Notes under the pieces: generated by a model | Database searches by the model: none | Seen by the model: the letters and a program-made list of their open reading frames with translations, nothing else | What the model was told of the DNA's origin: nothing | Made by a program: the position numbers and the translations under genes | From: Arcobacter sp. | GTDB lineage: Bacteria; Acidobacteriota; Terriglobia; Bryobacterales; Bryobacteraceae | Reading direction: 5' to 3' | Assembly: GCA_020723085.1 (NCBI GenBank) | Contig: DYJN01000026.1 | Location: 1-48,761 of the forward strand | Length of the DNA: 48,761 nt | Shown: piece by piece, positions 39,037 through 48,761 of the stretch | Position numbering within the stretch: the stretch's first letter is position 1 | Layout: each line of letters begins with the position of its first letter

Positions 39037-39519
39037 CTACTTCTTCTCTTCTTCTTTGGGACCGCGCTGGCGCAGGCCGAGAGCCGTGGCCGTGCCGCCG
39101 GCAGCCTGGATTTTTTGCAGCGCCGTTTCCGAAAACAGGTGCGCGGTGACCGAAATCCTGCGGGTCAGCTCTCCGTTGCCCAGCACCTTGAGCCCGTCGC
39201 CGAGCTTTTTGACGGCGCCGGCAGCGGCGAGCGACTCCGGAGTGAACGTGTCGCCTTCGAGCTTTTCCAGCTGGCCGACATTGATCACCGCGAAATGCTT
39301 CCTGAATGGTGCGTTGGAAAAGCCGCGCTTGGGCAGGCGGCGGTGCAGCGGCATCTGGCCGCCTTCGAAGCCGCGCATGTGCCCGTAGCCGCTGATCGAC
39401 TTCTGGCCCTTGGCGCCGCGGCCGGAGTACTTGCCGCGGCCCGAACCCATGCCGCGGCCGACGCGCCGCTGCTGTTTGACTTGTCCCTTGGGAGGCTTGA
39501 GGCTGCTGAGATCCATCAC
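39037..39519 (-). CDS. rplO: 50S ribosomal protein L15
   Basis: The 160-residue uL15 starts MMDLSSLKPPKGQVKQQRRVGRG and contains the Gly-rich SGRGAKGQKS and GFEGGQMPLHRRLPKRGF signatures. It is a late-assembly protein of the 50S subunit. The ATG at 39519 overlaps the rpmD stop by 4 nt. The C-terminal KEEEKK tail is short and charged. Confidence 0.97.
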   Translation of the reverse strand: MMDLSSLKPPKGQVKQQRRVGRGMGSGRGKYSGRGAKGQKSISGYGHMRGFEGGQMPLHRRLPKRGFSNAPFRKHFAVINVGQLEKLEGDTFTPESLAAAGAVKKLGDGLKVLGNGELTRRISVTAHLFSETALQKIQAAGGTATALGLRQRGPKEEEKK

Positions 39520-39722
39520 TGCTTCCTTTCCGCCGTGGCGCCGCCGACAATCTCGAGCAGGTGGGGCGCCTTGGCCACCATGCCGCGGAAGCCCGGCGTG
39601 TCGGGCTTCTCGACGACCTGGTTGAGCTTGCGCAAACCTAGAGCGCGGACGAGCTTCCTGTGATTGGGATGGGCGCCGATGGGGCTGCCCTTGAGCCGGA
39701 TTTTGACGGTCGCCTCTGCCAT
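39516..39722 (-). CDS. rpmD: 50S ribosomal protein L30
   Basis: The 68-residue uL30 has the family core VKIRLKGSPIGAHPNHRKLVRALGLRKLN and the central VVEKPDTPGFRGMV. Its length is typical. It follows rpsE by 1 bp and overlaps rplO by 4 nt. The last residues after IVGGATAE are variable. Confidence 0.95.
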   Translation of the reverse strand: MAEATVKIRLKGSPIGAHPNHRKLVRALGLRKLNQVVEKPDTPGFRGMVAKAPHLLEIVGGATAERKQ

Positions 39723-39723
39723 G

Positions 39724-40236
39724 CTACAGATTCTCCGGTTGGATGCCGCGCAGGACGGCCATCTCCGCCTTGCTGCGGAGCTGGTCGAGCGCGTTGATGG
39801 TCGCCTTGACGACGTTATGCGGATTGGTGGTTCCGAGCGACTTGGTGAACACGTTGCGGATGCCCGCGGCTTCGATCACGGCGCGCACCGGGCCGCCGGC
39901 AATGACGCCGGCGCCATCAGGGGCGGGTTTCAGCAGCACGGCGCCGGAGCCGAAGCGGCCGAGCGAGAGATGCGGGATGGTGTTGCCGAGCGCGTTCACC
40001 TGGCGCAGGTTTTTCTTGGCGGCTTCGATGGCTTTCTTGATGGCGGCGGGCACCTCCCGGGCCTTGCCCTTGCCGTAGCCGACGACCTTCTGGTCGGCGT
40101 CGCCGACGACCACGAGCGCCGAGAAGCTGAGGTTCTTGCCGCCTTTCACCACCTTGGTGACGCGGTTGATGCTCACCACCTGCTCTTTCAGGTTGAGCGA
40201 CTTCGGGTCGATGCGTTTGACGCGATTCGGTGTCAT
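39724..40236 (-). CDS. rpsE: 30S ribosomal protein S5
   Basis: The 170-residue uS5 shapes the mRNA entrance. The RNA-binding double-stranded domain is [27 protein letters not shown], followed by [11 protein letters not shown]-type [14 protein letters not shown] and [10 protein letters not shown]. The ATG at 40236 is chosen over the longer open frame to 40422, because the upstream part lies inside rplR and has no S5 similarity. Spacing to rplR is 1 bp. Confidence 0.97.
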   Translation of the reverse strand: MTPNRVKRIDPKSLNLKEQVVSINRVTKVVKGGKNLSFSALVVVGDADQKVVGYGKGKAREVPAAIKKAIEAAKKNLRQVNALGNTIPHLSLGRFGSGAVLLKPAPDGAGVIAGGPVRAVIEAAGIRNVFTKSLGTTNPHNVVKATINALDQLRSKAEMAVLRGIQPENL

Positions 40237-40237
40237 G

Positions 40238-40597
40238 TCAGAACTCCAGGCCCGCTTCCCGCGCGGCGTCGGCCAGGGCCTTGATCCGGCCGTGGTAGAG
40301 GTAGCCGCCGCGGTCGAAGACGACGCGGGTGATGCCTTTCTCGCGGGCGCGCTCGGCCACGAGCCGCCCCACTGCGCGCGCGCCGGCGAGGTTGCCGCCG
40401 GACGCGGACGCGCCCTTTTCATTGCTGGAAGCCGACACCAGAGTGCGGCCCGCCCGGTCGTCGATGATCTGCGCGTAGATATGCTTGAGGCTGCGGAAAA
40501 CCGCCAGCCGGGGCCGCTCCGGCGTGCCCTTCACTTTCCGCCGGATGCGCACATGGATCCGCCGGCGGCGTGCGTCTGTGTCGATTGAGCGCTTCAT
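40238..40597 (-). CDS. rplR: 50S ribosomal protein L18
   Basis: The 119-residue uL18 binds 5S rRNA. Signature segments are [29 protein letters not shown] and [28 protein letters not shown] at the end. It is 21 bp after rplF and 1 bp before rpsE. Confidence 0.97.
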   Translation of the reverse strand: MKRSIDTDARRRRIHVRIRRKVKGTPERPRLAVFRSLKHIYAQIIDDRAGRTLVSASSNEKGASASGGNLAGARAVGRLVAERAREKGITRVVFDRGGYLYHGRIKALADAAREAGLEF

Positions 40598-40618
40598 CTG
40601 TCTACCTCAACTCCGCCA

Positions 40619-41155
40619 TTACTTGCCGCCCGCGCCGGTCTTGCCGACCTTCTTGCGCAGGACCTCGCCGGTGTAGCGGATGCCCTTCTGCTTGTAAGGC
40701 TCCGGCGGACGCAGGCTGCGGATGTTGGCCGCCACCTGTCCCAGCAGCTGCTTGTCGATGCCGCTCAGGATGATATGGGTGTTCTTGTCCACCTTGCATT
40801 CCACGCCGGGCGGCATGACGAATTCGATCGGGTGCGAGTAGCCGAGGCTGAACATCAGCACATTGCCCTGGGCCTCGGCGCGGTAGCCGATGCCGACGAT
40901 ATCCAGCTCGCGGGTGAAGCCCTGGCTGACGCCGGTGACGGCGTTGGCCGCCAGGGCGCGGGTCAAGCCATGCAGCGCGGCGTACTGGCCGCCGTCGCGC
41001 TTCACTTCCAGCGTCCCGTCATTCTTCTCGATGCGGATGCCCTTCGGCACCGGGACGGAGAGCTTGCCCTTCGGTCCTTCGATCACAAGCTCGCCGCCGA
41101 TCTGCACCTTGACTCCCGCCGGCAGCGGGATCGGTTTCTTGCCAACTCTCGACAT
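40619..41155 (-). CDS. rplF: 50S ribosomal protein L6
   Basis: The 178-residue uL6 starts [15 protein letters not shown] and contains [13 protein letters not shown] and the C-terminal [24 protein letters not shown], the family signature. It lies near the factor-binding site of the 50S subunit. Two repeated domains are present as expected. It is 62 bp after rpsH. Confidence 0.97.
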   Translation of the reverse strand: MSRVGKKPIPLPAGVKVQIGGELVIEGPKGKLSVPVPKGIRIEKNDGTLEVKRDGGQYAALHGLTRALAANAVTGVSQGFTRELDIVGIGYRAEAQGNVLMFSLGYSHPIEFVMPPGVECKVDKNTHIILSGIDKQLLGQVAANIRSLRPPEPYKQKGIRYTGEVLRKKVGKTGAGGK

Positions 41156-41217
41156 TGTTCACTCCAGTCCGCTTTCCAGGAAACCTGTGGATTTCCAGAC
41201 TTGAACCTGATCGATCC

Positions 41218-41613
41218 TCAATAGACGCGGCACAGGAGTTCGCCGCCGACGTTCTGCCGCCGCGCCTCCTTGCCCGTCATCACTCCTCTCGGAGTCGTCA
41301 GGATGCTGACGCCCAGACCGCCGAGCACCTTGGGAATCTCCCGGCTGCCCACGTAGACGCGGCAGCCCGGACGCGAGACGCGTTCGAGATTGGAGATCAC
41401 CGGAGCGCCGCCGTCCTGGTATTTCAGATAGACGCGAATCGCCTTGTGGCTGCCCTCGTCGACAATCTTGTAGTTCAGGATATAGCCCTCGTCCTTGAGA
41501 ATGCGGGCGATCTCCAGCTTCAGCCTGGAGGATGGCACATCCACCTTGGGAAACTTGGCCTTCAGCCCGTTACGGATGCGCGTGAGCATGTCGGCGATGG
41601 GATCGGAAACCAT
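41218..41613 (-). CDS. rpsH: 30S ribosomal protein S8
   Basis: The 131-residue uS8 starts MVSDPIADMLTRIRNG and ends with GVSILTTPRGVMTGKEARRQNVGGELLCRVY, both highly conserved. S8 binds helix 21 of 16S rRNA and represses the spc operon in E. coli. Whether it does so here cannot be judged. It is 99 bp downstream of rpsN. Confidence 0.97.
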   Translation of the reverse strand: MVSDPIADMLTRIRNGLKAKFPKVDVPSSRLKLEIARILKDEGYILNYKIVDEGSHKAIRVYLKYQDGGAPVISNLERVSRPGCRVYVGSREIPKVLGGLGVSILTTPRGVMTGKEARRQNVGGELLCRVY

Positions 41614-41712
41614 ATCAGACGTTCTTCCTCAAGATCTTTCTCGGTTGCCCTCGGTTTGGCGTGCTCAGACGCGGCTCAGCGGCCGCGCTGCTGCGCCAGA
41701 ATCGGCCCCTGC

Positions 41713-41940
41713 CTACCAGCTGGCCTTGGTGATGCCGGGAATCTCTCCGGCGAGCGCCAGCTGGCGGAAGCAGATGCGGCAAAGCTGGAACTTGCGCAGG
41801 AATCCGCGCGGCCGGCCGCAGCGCTTGCAGCGGTTGCGGAAACGGACGGCGATCTTCGGCGTCTTCTTGCCCTTGCCCCGCTCCTGCCGGATCTTCTCCC
41901 GGAGCTTCAGATCCCTGGCGATCTTTGCTGTCGTTGCCAT
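41713..41940 (-). CDS. rpsN: 30S ribosomal protein S14, zinc-binding (type Z)
   Basis: The 75-residue uS14 carries Cys38-x2-Cys41 and Cys54-x2-Cys57, the zinc finger of the type Z protein, followed by the C-terminal [15 protein letters not shown]. An N-terminal stretch of about 14 residues is longer than the usual 61-residue type Z form. It sits between rplE (35 bp) and rpsH (99 bp). Confidence 0.95.
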   Translation of the reverse strand: MATTAKIARDLKLREKIRQERGKGKKTPKIAVRFRNRCKRCGRPRGFLRKFQLCRICFRQLALAGEIPGITKASW

Positions 41941-41975
41941 GTCGGGTCGGTGCCTCTTGCTCTCTTCCCATCCGC

Positions 41976-42521
41976 TCAGTTCTGGCGGAACGGCATGCCG
42001 AGTTGCTTCAGCAGCGCCAGCGCCTCGGCGTCGGTCCTGGCCGTCGTCGTGATGCAGATGTTCATGCCTTTCACTTTTTCCACTTTTTCGTAGGAAATTT
42101 CCGGAAAGATAAACTGGTCTCGGAGGCCGAGCGTGTAATTGCCGCGGCCGTCAAAGCTGCGGGTGCTCACGCCGCGGAAGTCGCGCACGCGCGGCAGCGA
42201 GACGTTCATCAGCCGGTCGAGGAACTCGTACATCCGGTCGCCGCGCAGCGTCACCATGCAGCCGATCGACATGCCTTCGCGGAGCTTGAAGGCGGCCACC
42301 GATTTGCGCGCCTTGGTGACAACAGGCTTCTGGCCGGTGATCTGACCGAGCTCCTGCACGGCGCCGTCCATCAGCTTCGGGTTCTGCGTCGCTTCGCCGA
42401 GGCCGATGTTGACGGTGACCTTCTCGATCTTCGGCACCGACATGACATTCTTATAGCCGAACTCTTTCATCAGCGCCGGGATCACCGACTTCTGGTAATG
42501 CTCCCTGAGTCTCGCCTTCAT
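41976..42521 (-). CDS. rplE: 50S ribosomal protein L5
   Basis: The 181-residue uL5 binds 5S rRNA and contacts P-site tRNA. It contains [37 protein letters not shown] and the C-terminal [24 protein letters not shown]. Its length is typical. It is 32 bp after rplX. Confidence 0.97.
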   Translation of the reverse strand: MKARLREHYQKSVIPALMKEFGYKNVMSVPKIEKVTVNIGLGEATQNPKLMDGAVQELGQITGQKPVVTKARKSVAAFKLREGMSIGCMVTLRGDRMYEFLDRLMNVSLPRVRDFRGVSTRSFDGRGNYTLGLRDQFIFPEISYEKVEKVKGMNICITTTARTDAEALALLKQLGMPFRQN

Positions 42522-42553
42522 TGTCTGTTCCTCTCCTGCGTTTCCCCGGCTCG

Positions 42554-42931
42554 TTATTTCTTGTCGAGGATCTCGCCGGTCTTGACCGCCACGCGGACGC
42601 GGCGCGGCTTGCCGCCCACAGTCTCGGTGCGTGTGCCGATGCGCGAAGTCTTGCCGTCGCTGGTCACGATCATCACGTTGGAGACATGGATGGGGCTTTC
42701 GCGCTCGGCGATGCCGCCTTTGATGCCGTGCGCCGGGTTGGGGCGGACGTGCTTCTTCACCATCATCACGCCCTCGACCAGGAGGCGGCCCGTTTCGCGG
42801 TTGACTTCGAGCACGCGGCCGACCTTGCCCTTGTCGCGGCCGGCGATGACTTTCACCATGTCGTTCTTGCGGATGCGGATCCGCAGGGGTTCCTTCGGTT
42901 CGTTGCGCCTGTTGGCAGGACGGGCAGCCAT
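42554..42931 (-). CDS. rplX: 50S ribosomal protein L24
   Basis: The 125-residue uL24 is an assembly initiator near the exit tunnel. The KOW motif lies in [19 protein letters not shown], followed by [23 protein letters not shown] and ending KTGEILDKK. An N-terminal basic extension ([16 protein letters not shown]) precedes the KOW domain. It is 1 bp after rplN. Confidence 0.95.
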   Translation of the reverse strand: MAARPANRRNEPKEPLRIRIRKNDMVKVIAGRDKGKVGRVLEVNRETGRLLVEGVMMVKKHVRPNPAHGIKGGIAERESPIHVSNVMIVTSDGKTSRIGTRTETVGGKPRRVRVAVKTGEILDKK

Positions 42932-42932
42932 G

Positions 42933-43301
42933 TCAGATCACCTCCGGAGCGAGCGATACGATCTTCATGAAGCGCTTGTCACGGAGCTCGCGGGCCACGG
43001 GGCCGAACACGCGCGTCCCGACGGGTTCGCCGAGATCGTTGACGAGCACGGCGGCGTTGGAATCGAAGCGGATGTAGGTGCCGTCCTTGCGGCGCGTCTC
43101 TTTCCGCATCCGCACGATGACGCACTTGACCACCTTGCCCTTCTTGATGTTGGAGTCGGGGGCGGCCTCCTTGACGCTGGCGGTGACAATGTCGCCCAGC
43201 CCCGCCTGCAGGCCCTTGTCGCCGCCCCGGGGCAGGATGCACATGAGCTTCCGTGCGCCGCTGTTGTCGGCGACCTCGAGCATCGTTCTCATTCCGATCA
43301 T
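42933..43301 (-). CDS. rplN: 50S ribosomal protein L14
   Basis: The 122-residue uL14 starts [22 protein letters not shown] and ends with [24 protein letters not shown], both family signatures. It lies at the subunit interface. It is the first gene of the spc block, 40 bp after rpsQ. Confidence 0.97.
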   Translation of the reverse strand: MIGMRTMLEVADNSGARKLMCILPRGGDKGLQAGLGDIVTASVKEAAPDSNIKKGKVVKCVIVRMRKETRRKDGTYIRFDSNAAVLVNDLGEPVGTRVFGPVARELRDKRFMKIVSLAPEVI

Positions 43302-43341
43302 GGCAGTGTCCTCGTCCTTAGCTTCTGGTTCCCCGTCCGGC

Positions 43342-43638
43342 TTATTGCTCGTCGCCCTGCAGCGCGACGCTCGTGTCGGCGGCGCGGCGGACGACCTCGG
43401 CCAGCGTCCAGCGCTTCAGCCGGCTCAATGGACGGCTTTCCACGATGCGCACCACGTCGCCGAGGCGCGCCGAACCCGCCTCGTCGTGGGCATAGAATTT
43501 CTTGCGCCTGGTGACGATCCGCTTGTACAGCGGGTGGGGCACGCGGCGCGTGACCTCGACGACGATCGTCTTGGCCATCTTCGTCGAGACCACCTCGCCC
43601 ACCTTCTCATTCCTGCGCTTCACGGATGTGTCCGCCAT
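43342..43638 (-). CDS. rpsQ: 30S ribosomal protein S17
   Basis: The 98-residue uS17 is an OB-fold primary 16S rRNA binder. The core reads [32 protein letters not shown] and later [18 protein letters not shown]. It is the last gene of the S10 block, 4 bp after rpmC. The C-terminal tail after LAEVV is variable. Confidence 0.96.
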   Translation of the reverse strand: MADTSVKRRNEKVGEVVSTKMAKTIVVEVTRRVPHPLYKRIVTRRKKFYAHDEAGSARLGDVVRIVESRPLSRLKRWTLAEVVRRAADTSVALQGDEQ

Positions 43639-43642
43639 CTGC

Positions 43643-43849
43643 TTACTTCGCCTCCGCTGCCTTCAGCTCCCGCTCGCGCAGCACGGTGAGGATGCGCGCC
43701 TTGTCCTTCCGGAGCTCCCGGTACTTCTTCAGACCGTCCATCTGCCCCAGCGACATCTGCAGGCGCAGGTGGAACATCTGCTCGTCGATTTCGTGGAGCT
43801 TCACGTCGAGCTCCTTCGTGTCCAGCTCTCGAATCTTGTCGGCCTTCAT
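43643..43849 (-). CDS. rpmC: 50S ribosomal protein L29
   Basis: The 68-residue uL29 is a two-helix protein near the exit tunnel that helps bind trigger factor and SRP. It starts [20 protein letters not shown] and contains [28 protein letters not shown]. It is 25 bp after rplP and 4 bp before rpsQ. Confidence 0.95.
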   Translation of the reverse strand: MKADKIRELDTKELDVKLHEIDEQMFHLRLQMSLGQMDGLKKYRELRKDKARILTVLRERELKAAEAK

Positions 43850-43874
43850 GTTCTTATCCCGATCTCGCGCCGGC

Positions 43875-44294
43875 TCAGGCGTCGGTCTCCTGCCGGACGA
43901 CGAACTTGGTGCGCACGGGCAGCTTCATGGCGGCCAGGCGCATCGCCTCGGCGGCCGTCTCCGGCGGCACGCCTTCCATTTCGAACAGAATCTTGCCCGG
44001 GCGCACGACCGCCACCCACTCCTCGGGCGCGCCCTTGCCCTTTCCCATACGGGTTTCCGCAGGCTTCTTGGTGATGGGCTTGTCCGGAAACAGGCGGATC
44101 CAGATCTTGCCGCCGCGCTTCACGAAGCGCGTCATGGCGATGCGGGCGGCCTCGATCTGCCGCCCCGTAACCCAGGCCGGCGCGAGCGCCTTCAGCCCGA
44201 ATTCGCCGAAGGCGATCGTGGAGCCGCGCCAAGCCTTGCCCGCGCGGCGCCCGCGCTGCTGCTTGCGGTATTTGACTTTCTTCGGCATCAACAT
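43875..44294 (-). CDS. rplP: 50S ribosomal protein L16
   Basis: The 139-residue uL16 starts [16 protein letters not shown] and contains [24 protein letters not shown] and [16 protein letters not shown], the signatures of the tRNA-accommodation protein near the peptidyl transferase centre. It is 39 bp after rpsC. Confidence 0.97.
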   Translation of the reverse strand: MLMPKKVKYRKQQRGRRAGKAWRGSTIAFGEFGLKALAPAWVTGRQIEAARIAMTRFVKRGGKIWIRLFPDKPITKKPAETRMGKGKGAPEEWVAVVRPGKILFEMEGVPPETAAEAMRLAAMKLPVRTKFVVRQETDA

Positions 44295-44333
44295 GGATCG
44301 GTCACTCCCTGCTCAGTTGTTCTCCAGCGCGGT

Positions 44334-45137
<804 letters not shown>

Positions 45138-45138
45138 G

Positions 45139-45519
45139 CTATTCCTTCTCCGCCTCTGTCCGCCCGCCGCGCGGGCCGACCTTGACGACGATGTGGGCGA
45201 GCCTGCGCTGGTAGCGGTAAGCGCGTCCCATCGGCGCGGGCCGGATGCGCTTCATGCGCGGCCCGTCGTTGACATAGGCCTCCACCACGACCAGCTCGTC
45301 GACGTCGATCTCGCTGTCGCGGTCTTCGGCGTTGGCGATGGCCGAGCGCAGCACTTTCTCCACCATCGGCGCGGCGCGCTTGTTCGTGGTGCGGAGGATC
45401 GTGATGGCGTCGCCGGCCTTTCTGCCGCGGATCAGGTCGACGACAAGCCGCGCCTTCTGCGGCGACGTCCTCACCATTCTGGCTTCCGCTTTCGCGATCA
45501 TCTTGCCTGTTCCTTTCAC
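45139..45519 (-). CDS. rplV: 50S ribosomal protein L22
   Basis: The 126-residue uL22 lines the peptide exit tunnel. Signature segments are [37 protein letters not shown] and the loop-end [26 protein letters not shown]. The usual tunnel loop is intact. It is 18 bp after rpsS and 1 bp before rpsC. Confidence 0.97.
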   Translation of the reverse strand: MKGTGKMIAKAEARMVRTSPQKARLVVDLIRGRKAGDAITILRTTNKRAAPMVEKVLRSAIANAEDRDSEIDVDELVVVEAYVNDGPRMKRIRPAPMGRAYRYQRRLAHIVVKVGPRGGRTEAEKE

Positions 45520-45537
45520 TCTCCCGTGCCGCCGGCC

Positions 45538-45819
45538 TCAGCTCTTGACAGCCTTGTCTGCTTTGCTGGCGTGCCCCTTGAAGGTCCTCGTGGGCGAAAA
45601 CTCGCCCAGCTTGTGGCCCACCATGTTCTCGGTGATGTAAACGGGAATGAACTTCTTGCCGTTGTGCACCGCCAGCGTGTGCCCGACGAACTCCGGCAGG
45701 ATCGTCGAACGGCGCGACCAGGTGCGGACCACCTTTTTCTCGCCCTTGGCGCTCATTGCGGCGACCTTCTCCACCAGGTGGCCGTCGGTGAACGGCCCTT
45801 TCTTCAGTGAACGGCTCAT
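45538..45819 (-). CDS. rpsS: 30S ribosomal protein S19
   Basis: The 93-residue uS19 starts [19 protein letters not shown] and contains [43 protein letters not shown]-type conserved residues. It lies in the 30S head beside S13. It is 21 bp after rplB. Confidence 0.97.
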   Translation of the reverse strand: MSRSLKKGPFTDGHLVEKVAAMSAKGEKKVVRTWSRRSTILPEFVGHTLAVHNGKKFIPVYITENMVGHKLGEFSPTRTFKGHASKADKAVKS

Positions 45820-45840
45820 CGCGTCTCTGCCTCTCTCCCG

Positions 45841-46671
<831 letters not shown>

Positions 46672-46683
46672 GTCGGGTCTCCC

Positions 46684-46971
46684 TTACAGCTCCGCAAACT
46701 CGGGAATCTTCTCGCCCGGCTTGAGCCGGACGTAGGCCTTCTTCCAGTCCGAGGTGTAGCCGGAGTAGCGTCCACGCCGCCGCAGCTTGCCCTCGAAGGT
46801 CGCCGTGCGGACCTCTTCCACCTTCACCTTGAACAGCTTCTCCACCGCATTGCGGATGTCGGTCTTGGTGGCGTCGAGCTTCACCTGGAAGCAGATGGTC
46901 CGCTCGGCTTCTTTCTTGCCCACGGCCTTTTCGGTAATGATGGGGCGGAGGATCACGTCGTAGAGGTTCAT
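46684..46971 (-). CDS. rplW: 50S ribosomal protein L23
   Basis: The 95-residue uL23 docks trigger factor and SRP at the exit tunnel. It starts MNLYDVILRPIITEKAV and contains ATKTDIRNAVEKLFKVKVEEVRTA, typical of the family. The ATG at 46971 overlaps the rplD stop by 4 nt, which supports it over the longer open frame to 47406. Confidence 0.96.
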   Translation of the reverse strand: MNLYDVILRPIITEKAVGKKEAERTICFQVKLDATKTDIRNAVEKLFKVKVEEVRTATFEGKLRRRGRYSGYTSDWKKAYVRLKPGEKIPEFAEL

Positions 46972-47597
46972 TGCGCCAGCGCCTCCGACAGCTTCTTCGC
47001 GGCTGCCTCGCTTAACAGAACGGTCTTGTGGGCCAGCAGGTCGTAAGTGGTGACTTCGCGCGTGGCCACCAGCTTCACGCCCGGCAGATTGCGGCTGCCG
47101 AGCTCGAGGTTGCGGTTCGCCTCCGGCGCATTCACCAGCAGCACGGTGCGGTCCGCCTGCAGCCGGCGCAGCACGCCGGCCATCGTCCGAGTCTTGTGAT
47201 CGGCCAGCGTCCAGCCGGAGACGACCTTTAGCTCTCCGTCGCGCAGCTTGGCGGTCAACGCCGAGCGCAGCGCGCCGAGCACCATCTTGCGGTTCAGCCG
47301 GTAAGAGTAGTCCCGCGGCACGGGGCCATGCGTAGTGCCGCCGTGACGCCAGACGGGAGAGCGGATGGAACCCATGCGCGCCCGTCCGGTGCCCTTCTGC
47401 CGCCACAGCTTCTTGCCGGAGCCGGCCACTTCGGAGCGCACCTTGGTCTTGGCCGTCCCGCTGCGCTGCCCGGCCAGATGATGGCGCACGCTCTCGTACA
47501 GCAAGTGCTCGTTGACGGGCGCGTTGAAGACGGCGTCGGCCAGCTCGAGCTCGCCCACCTTGTTGTTGTTCAGATCGAAGACGTCAACCTTGGCCAT
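46968..47597 (-). CDS. rplD: 50S ribosomal protein L4
   Basis: The 209-residue uL4 extends into the exit tunnel. It contains the tunnel-loop WRQKGTGRARMGSIRSPVWRHGGTTHGP and the KMVLGALRSALTAKL segment. L4 represses the S10 operon in E. coli. Whether it does so here is unknown. It is 7 bp after rplC. Confidence 0.97.
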   Translation of the reverse strand: MAKVDVFDLNNNKVGELELADAVFNAPVNEHLLYESVRHHLAGQRSGTAKTKVRSEVAGSGKKLWRQKGTGRARMGSIRSPVWRHGGTTHGPVPRDYSYRLNRKMVLGALRSALTAKLRDGELKVVSGWTLADHKTRTMAGVLRRLQADRTVLLVNAPEANRNLELGSRNLPGVKLVATREVTTYDLLAHKTVLLSEAAAKKLSEALAQ

Positions 47598-47604
47598 GGC
47601 AGTC

Positions 47605-48231
47605 TTACCTCTTGGCGCGGCGCACGATGACGTAGCCGCCGTTGGGTCCGGGCACTGCGCCCTTGACCATCAGGACATGATCCTCGGGATCGACGTCGAT
47701 CACTTCCAGGTTGCGCACCGTCACCTGGGCATTGCCCATCTGTCCGCCCATGCGCGTTCCGGGGAACACGCGCGACGGATCGCTGGACGCGCCGATGGAG
47801 CCCGGAGCGCGGTGGAACATCGAGCCGTGGGTAGCGTCGCCGCCGCCGAATCCGTGCCGCCGGACGACGCCGGCAAAACCGCGGCCCTTGCTGACGCCGG
47901 TGACGTCCACCTTCTCTTTGGGCTTGAACTGATCCACCAGCACGCGGTCGCCCGGCTTGAGATCAGCGCCGCCCTTCAGCCTGAATTCGCGCAGGAAGCG
48001 TGCGCCGCCTTCCACGCCAGCCTTCTTCAGGTGGCCGGCCATCGGCCTGTTGGGCTTGCGCGCCTTCTCGATCAGAGCCAGCTGCACGGCGTCGTAGCCG
48101 TCACGCGCCGGCGTCTTGCGCTGCACCACGACGCACGGCCCTGCCTTCAGCAGGGTGACGGGCACGACCTGGCCGTCGGGCCGGAACACCTGGGTCATCC
48201 CGATCTTCTTGCCGATGATTCCTGGGTTCAT
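47605..48231 (-). CDS. rplC: 50S ribosomal protein L3
   Basis: The 208-residue uL3 starts [13 protein letters not shown] and contains the [30 protein letters not shown] signature near the peptidyl transferase centre and [17 protein letters not shown]. It follows rpsJ by 96 bp in the usual S10 order. Confidence 0.97.
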   Translation of the reverse strand: MNPGIIGKKIGMTQVFRPDGQVVPVTLLKAGPCVVVQRKTPARDGYDAVQLALIEKARKPNRPMAGHLKKAGVEGGARFLREFRLKGGADLKPGDRVLVDQFKPKEKVDVTGVSKGRGFAGVVRRHGFGGGDATHGSMFHRAPGSIGASSDPSRVFPGTRMGGQMGNAQVTVRNLEVIDVDPEDHVLMVKGAVPGPNGGYVIVRRAKR

Positions 48232-48327
48232 ATCCCTCTATTCCTTCACTGCTCGTCTCCCCGGCTTCGGCCGCCGGAGAGCCCTGTCCATTCCAACCGC
48301 CCGGCCGGCGCTTGGCGGGCGCCCGGT

Positions 48328-48654
48328 TCAGTTCGCTCCCTTGTGATACGCCTTGATCTCCACATCCACGCCGGCAGGGAGGTCGAGCTGGCTCAAGGCA
48401 TCCACCGTGTCCTGCGTCGGATCGAGGATGTCGATCAGACGCTTGTGCGTGCGGATCTCGAACTGCTCGCGGGATTTCTTGTCCACATGCGGCGAGCGGT
48501 TCACCGTGTAGACGGACCGCTGCGTGGGCAGCGGAATCGGACCGGCGACGCGGGCGCCGGCGCGTTTGGCCGTCTCGACGATCTCCGACGTGCTCTGATC
48601 GAGCAGCCGGTGGTCATAAGCCTTGAGCCTGATTCGAATACGCTTGGTCAGCAT
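48328..48654 (-). CDS. rpsJ: 30S ribosomal protein S10 (NusE)
   Basis: The 108-residue uS10 contains [40 protein letters not shown] and [16 protein letters not shown], the family core. Besides its place in the 30S head it is NusE, the partner of NusB in antitermination complexes. nusB is also in this window. It opens the S10 block 51 bp after tuf. Confidence 0.97.
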   Translation of the reverse strand: MLTKRIRIRLKAYDHRLLDQSTSEIVETAKRAGARVAGPIPLPTQRSVYTVNRSPHVDKKSREQFEIRTHKRLIDILDPTQDTVDALSQLDLPAGVDVEIKAYHKGAN

Positions 48655-48705
48655 CGCATTTCCGTTCCCGCCGGGGCGCGGTCTGAACCGCCCCCGGCCT
48701 GGCTG

Positions 48706-48761
48706 CTACTCAAAGATCTCGGTCACGGTGCCGGCGCCGACCGTGCGGCCGCCTTCGCGGA
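48706..48761 (-). CDS. tuf: Elongation factor Tu (partial, C-terminal end only)
   Basis: The last 18 codons, with the TAG at 48706, read REGGRTVGAGTVTEIFE, the conserved C-terminus of EF-Tu. The rest lies beyond the window edge. tuf directly upstream of rpsJ is the usual arrangement. Confidence 0.93.
   Translation of the reverse strand, partial: REGGRTVGAGTVTEIFE

Overview
The window is GC-rich chromosomal DNA from a bacterium that looks like an acidobacterium, probably near Solibacter/Bryobacter. This is inferred from an Oar-like TonB-dependent receptor, a PEP-CTERM protein, a Tat-exported Gfo/Idh/MocA oxidoreductase, a Reg_prop hybrid histidine kinase and an F-type ATP synthase operon without the a and c genes. 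No taxonomic search was possible. There are no tRNA or rRNA genes, CRISPR arrays or insertion sequences. About 95% of the DNA is coding.

Layout. 1-4730 (minus): a hybrid sensor kinase cut by the window edge, and an L-rhamnose isomerase. 4796-8316 (minus): a hotdog thioesterase, a CoA-disulfide-reductase-like flavoprotein fused to rhodanese, two NifX-type proteins and a DUF5320 protein. 8440-10827 (plus, divergent): a metallo-beta-lactamase-fold enzyme, a 10-TM putative heavy-metal exporter and a PadR-like regulator with a cysteine-rich N-terminus. Together 5308-10827 looks like a metal/sulfur-redox cassette around one AT-rich divergent promoter. 11170-17065 (minus): ATP synthase genes b'-b-delta-alpha-gamma-beta-epsilon. 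17261-18589 (minus): Gfo/Idh/MocA oxidoreductase. 18693-24619 (plus): NfeD and an SPFH protein, two half-size DMT/SMR-type membrane proteins, a mannose-1-phosphate guanylyltransferase, a glycosyltransferase, a small exported thioredoxin-like protein and a DinB lipoprotein. 24633-25595 (minus): nusB and ribH. 25637-28327 (plus): lepA and a PEP-CTERM protein. 28472-32359 (minus): an outer-membrane receptor and a TPR protein. 32445-48761 (minus): a full S10-spc-alpha ribosomal supercluster preceded by the end of tuf.

The last 16 kb is a conserved translation/secretion locus in canonical order: tuf, rpsJ-rplCDWB-rpsS-rplV-rpsC-rplP-rpmC-rpsQ, rplNXE-rpsNH-rplFR-rpsE-rpmD-rplO-secY-adk-map-infA-rpmJ, then rpsMKD-rpoA-rplQ. 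The copies of S4, S14 and L36 and the adenylate kinase all carry zinc-ligand cysteines, and the IF-1-like gene is unusually divergent. The accessory parts worth a second look are the metal/redox cassette with its structured divergent leader, the PEP-CTERM gene with a candidate sigma-54 promoter, and the paired half-transporters beside sugar-nucleotide genes.
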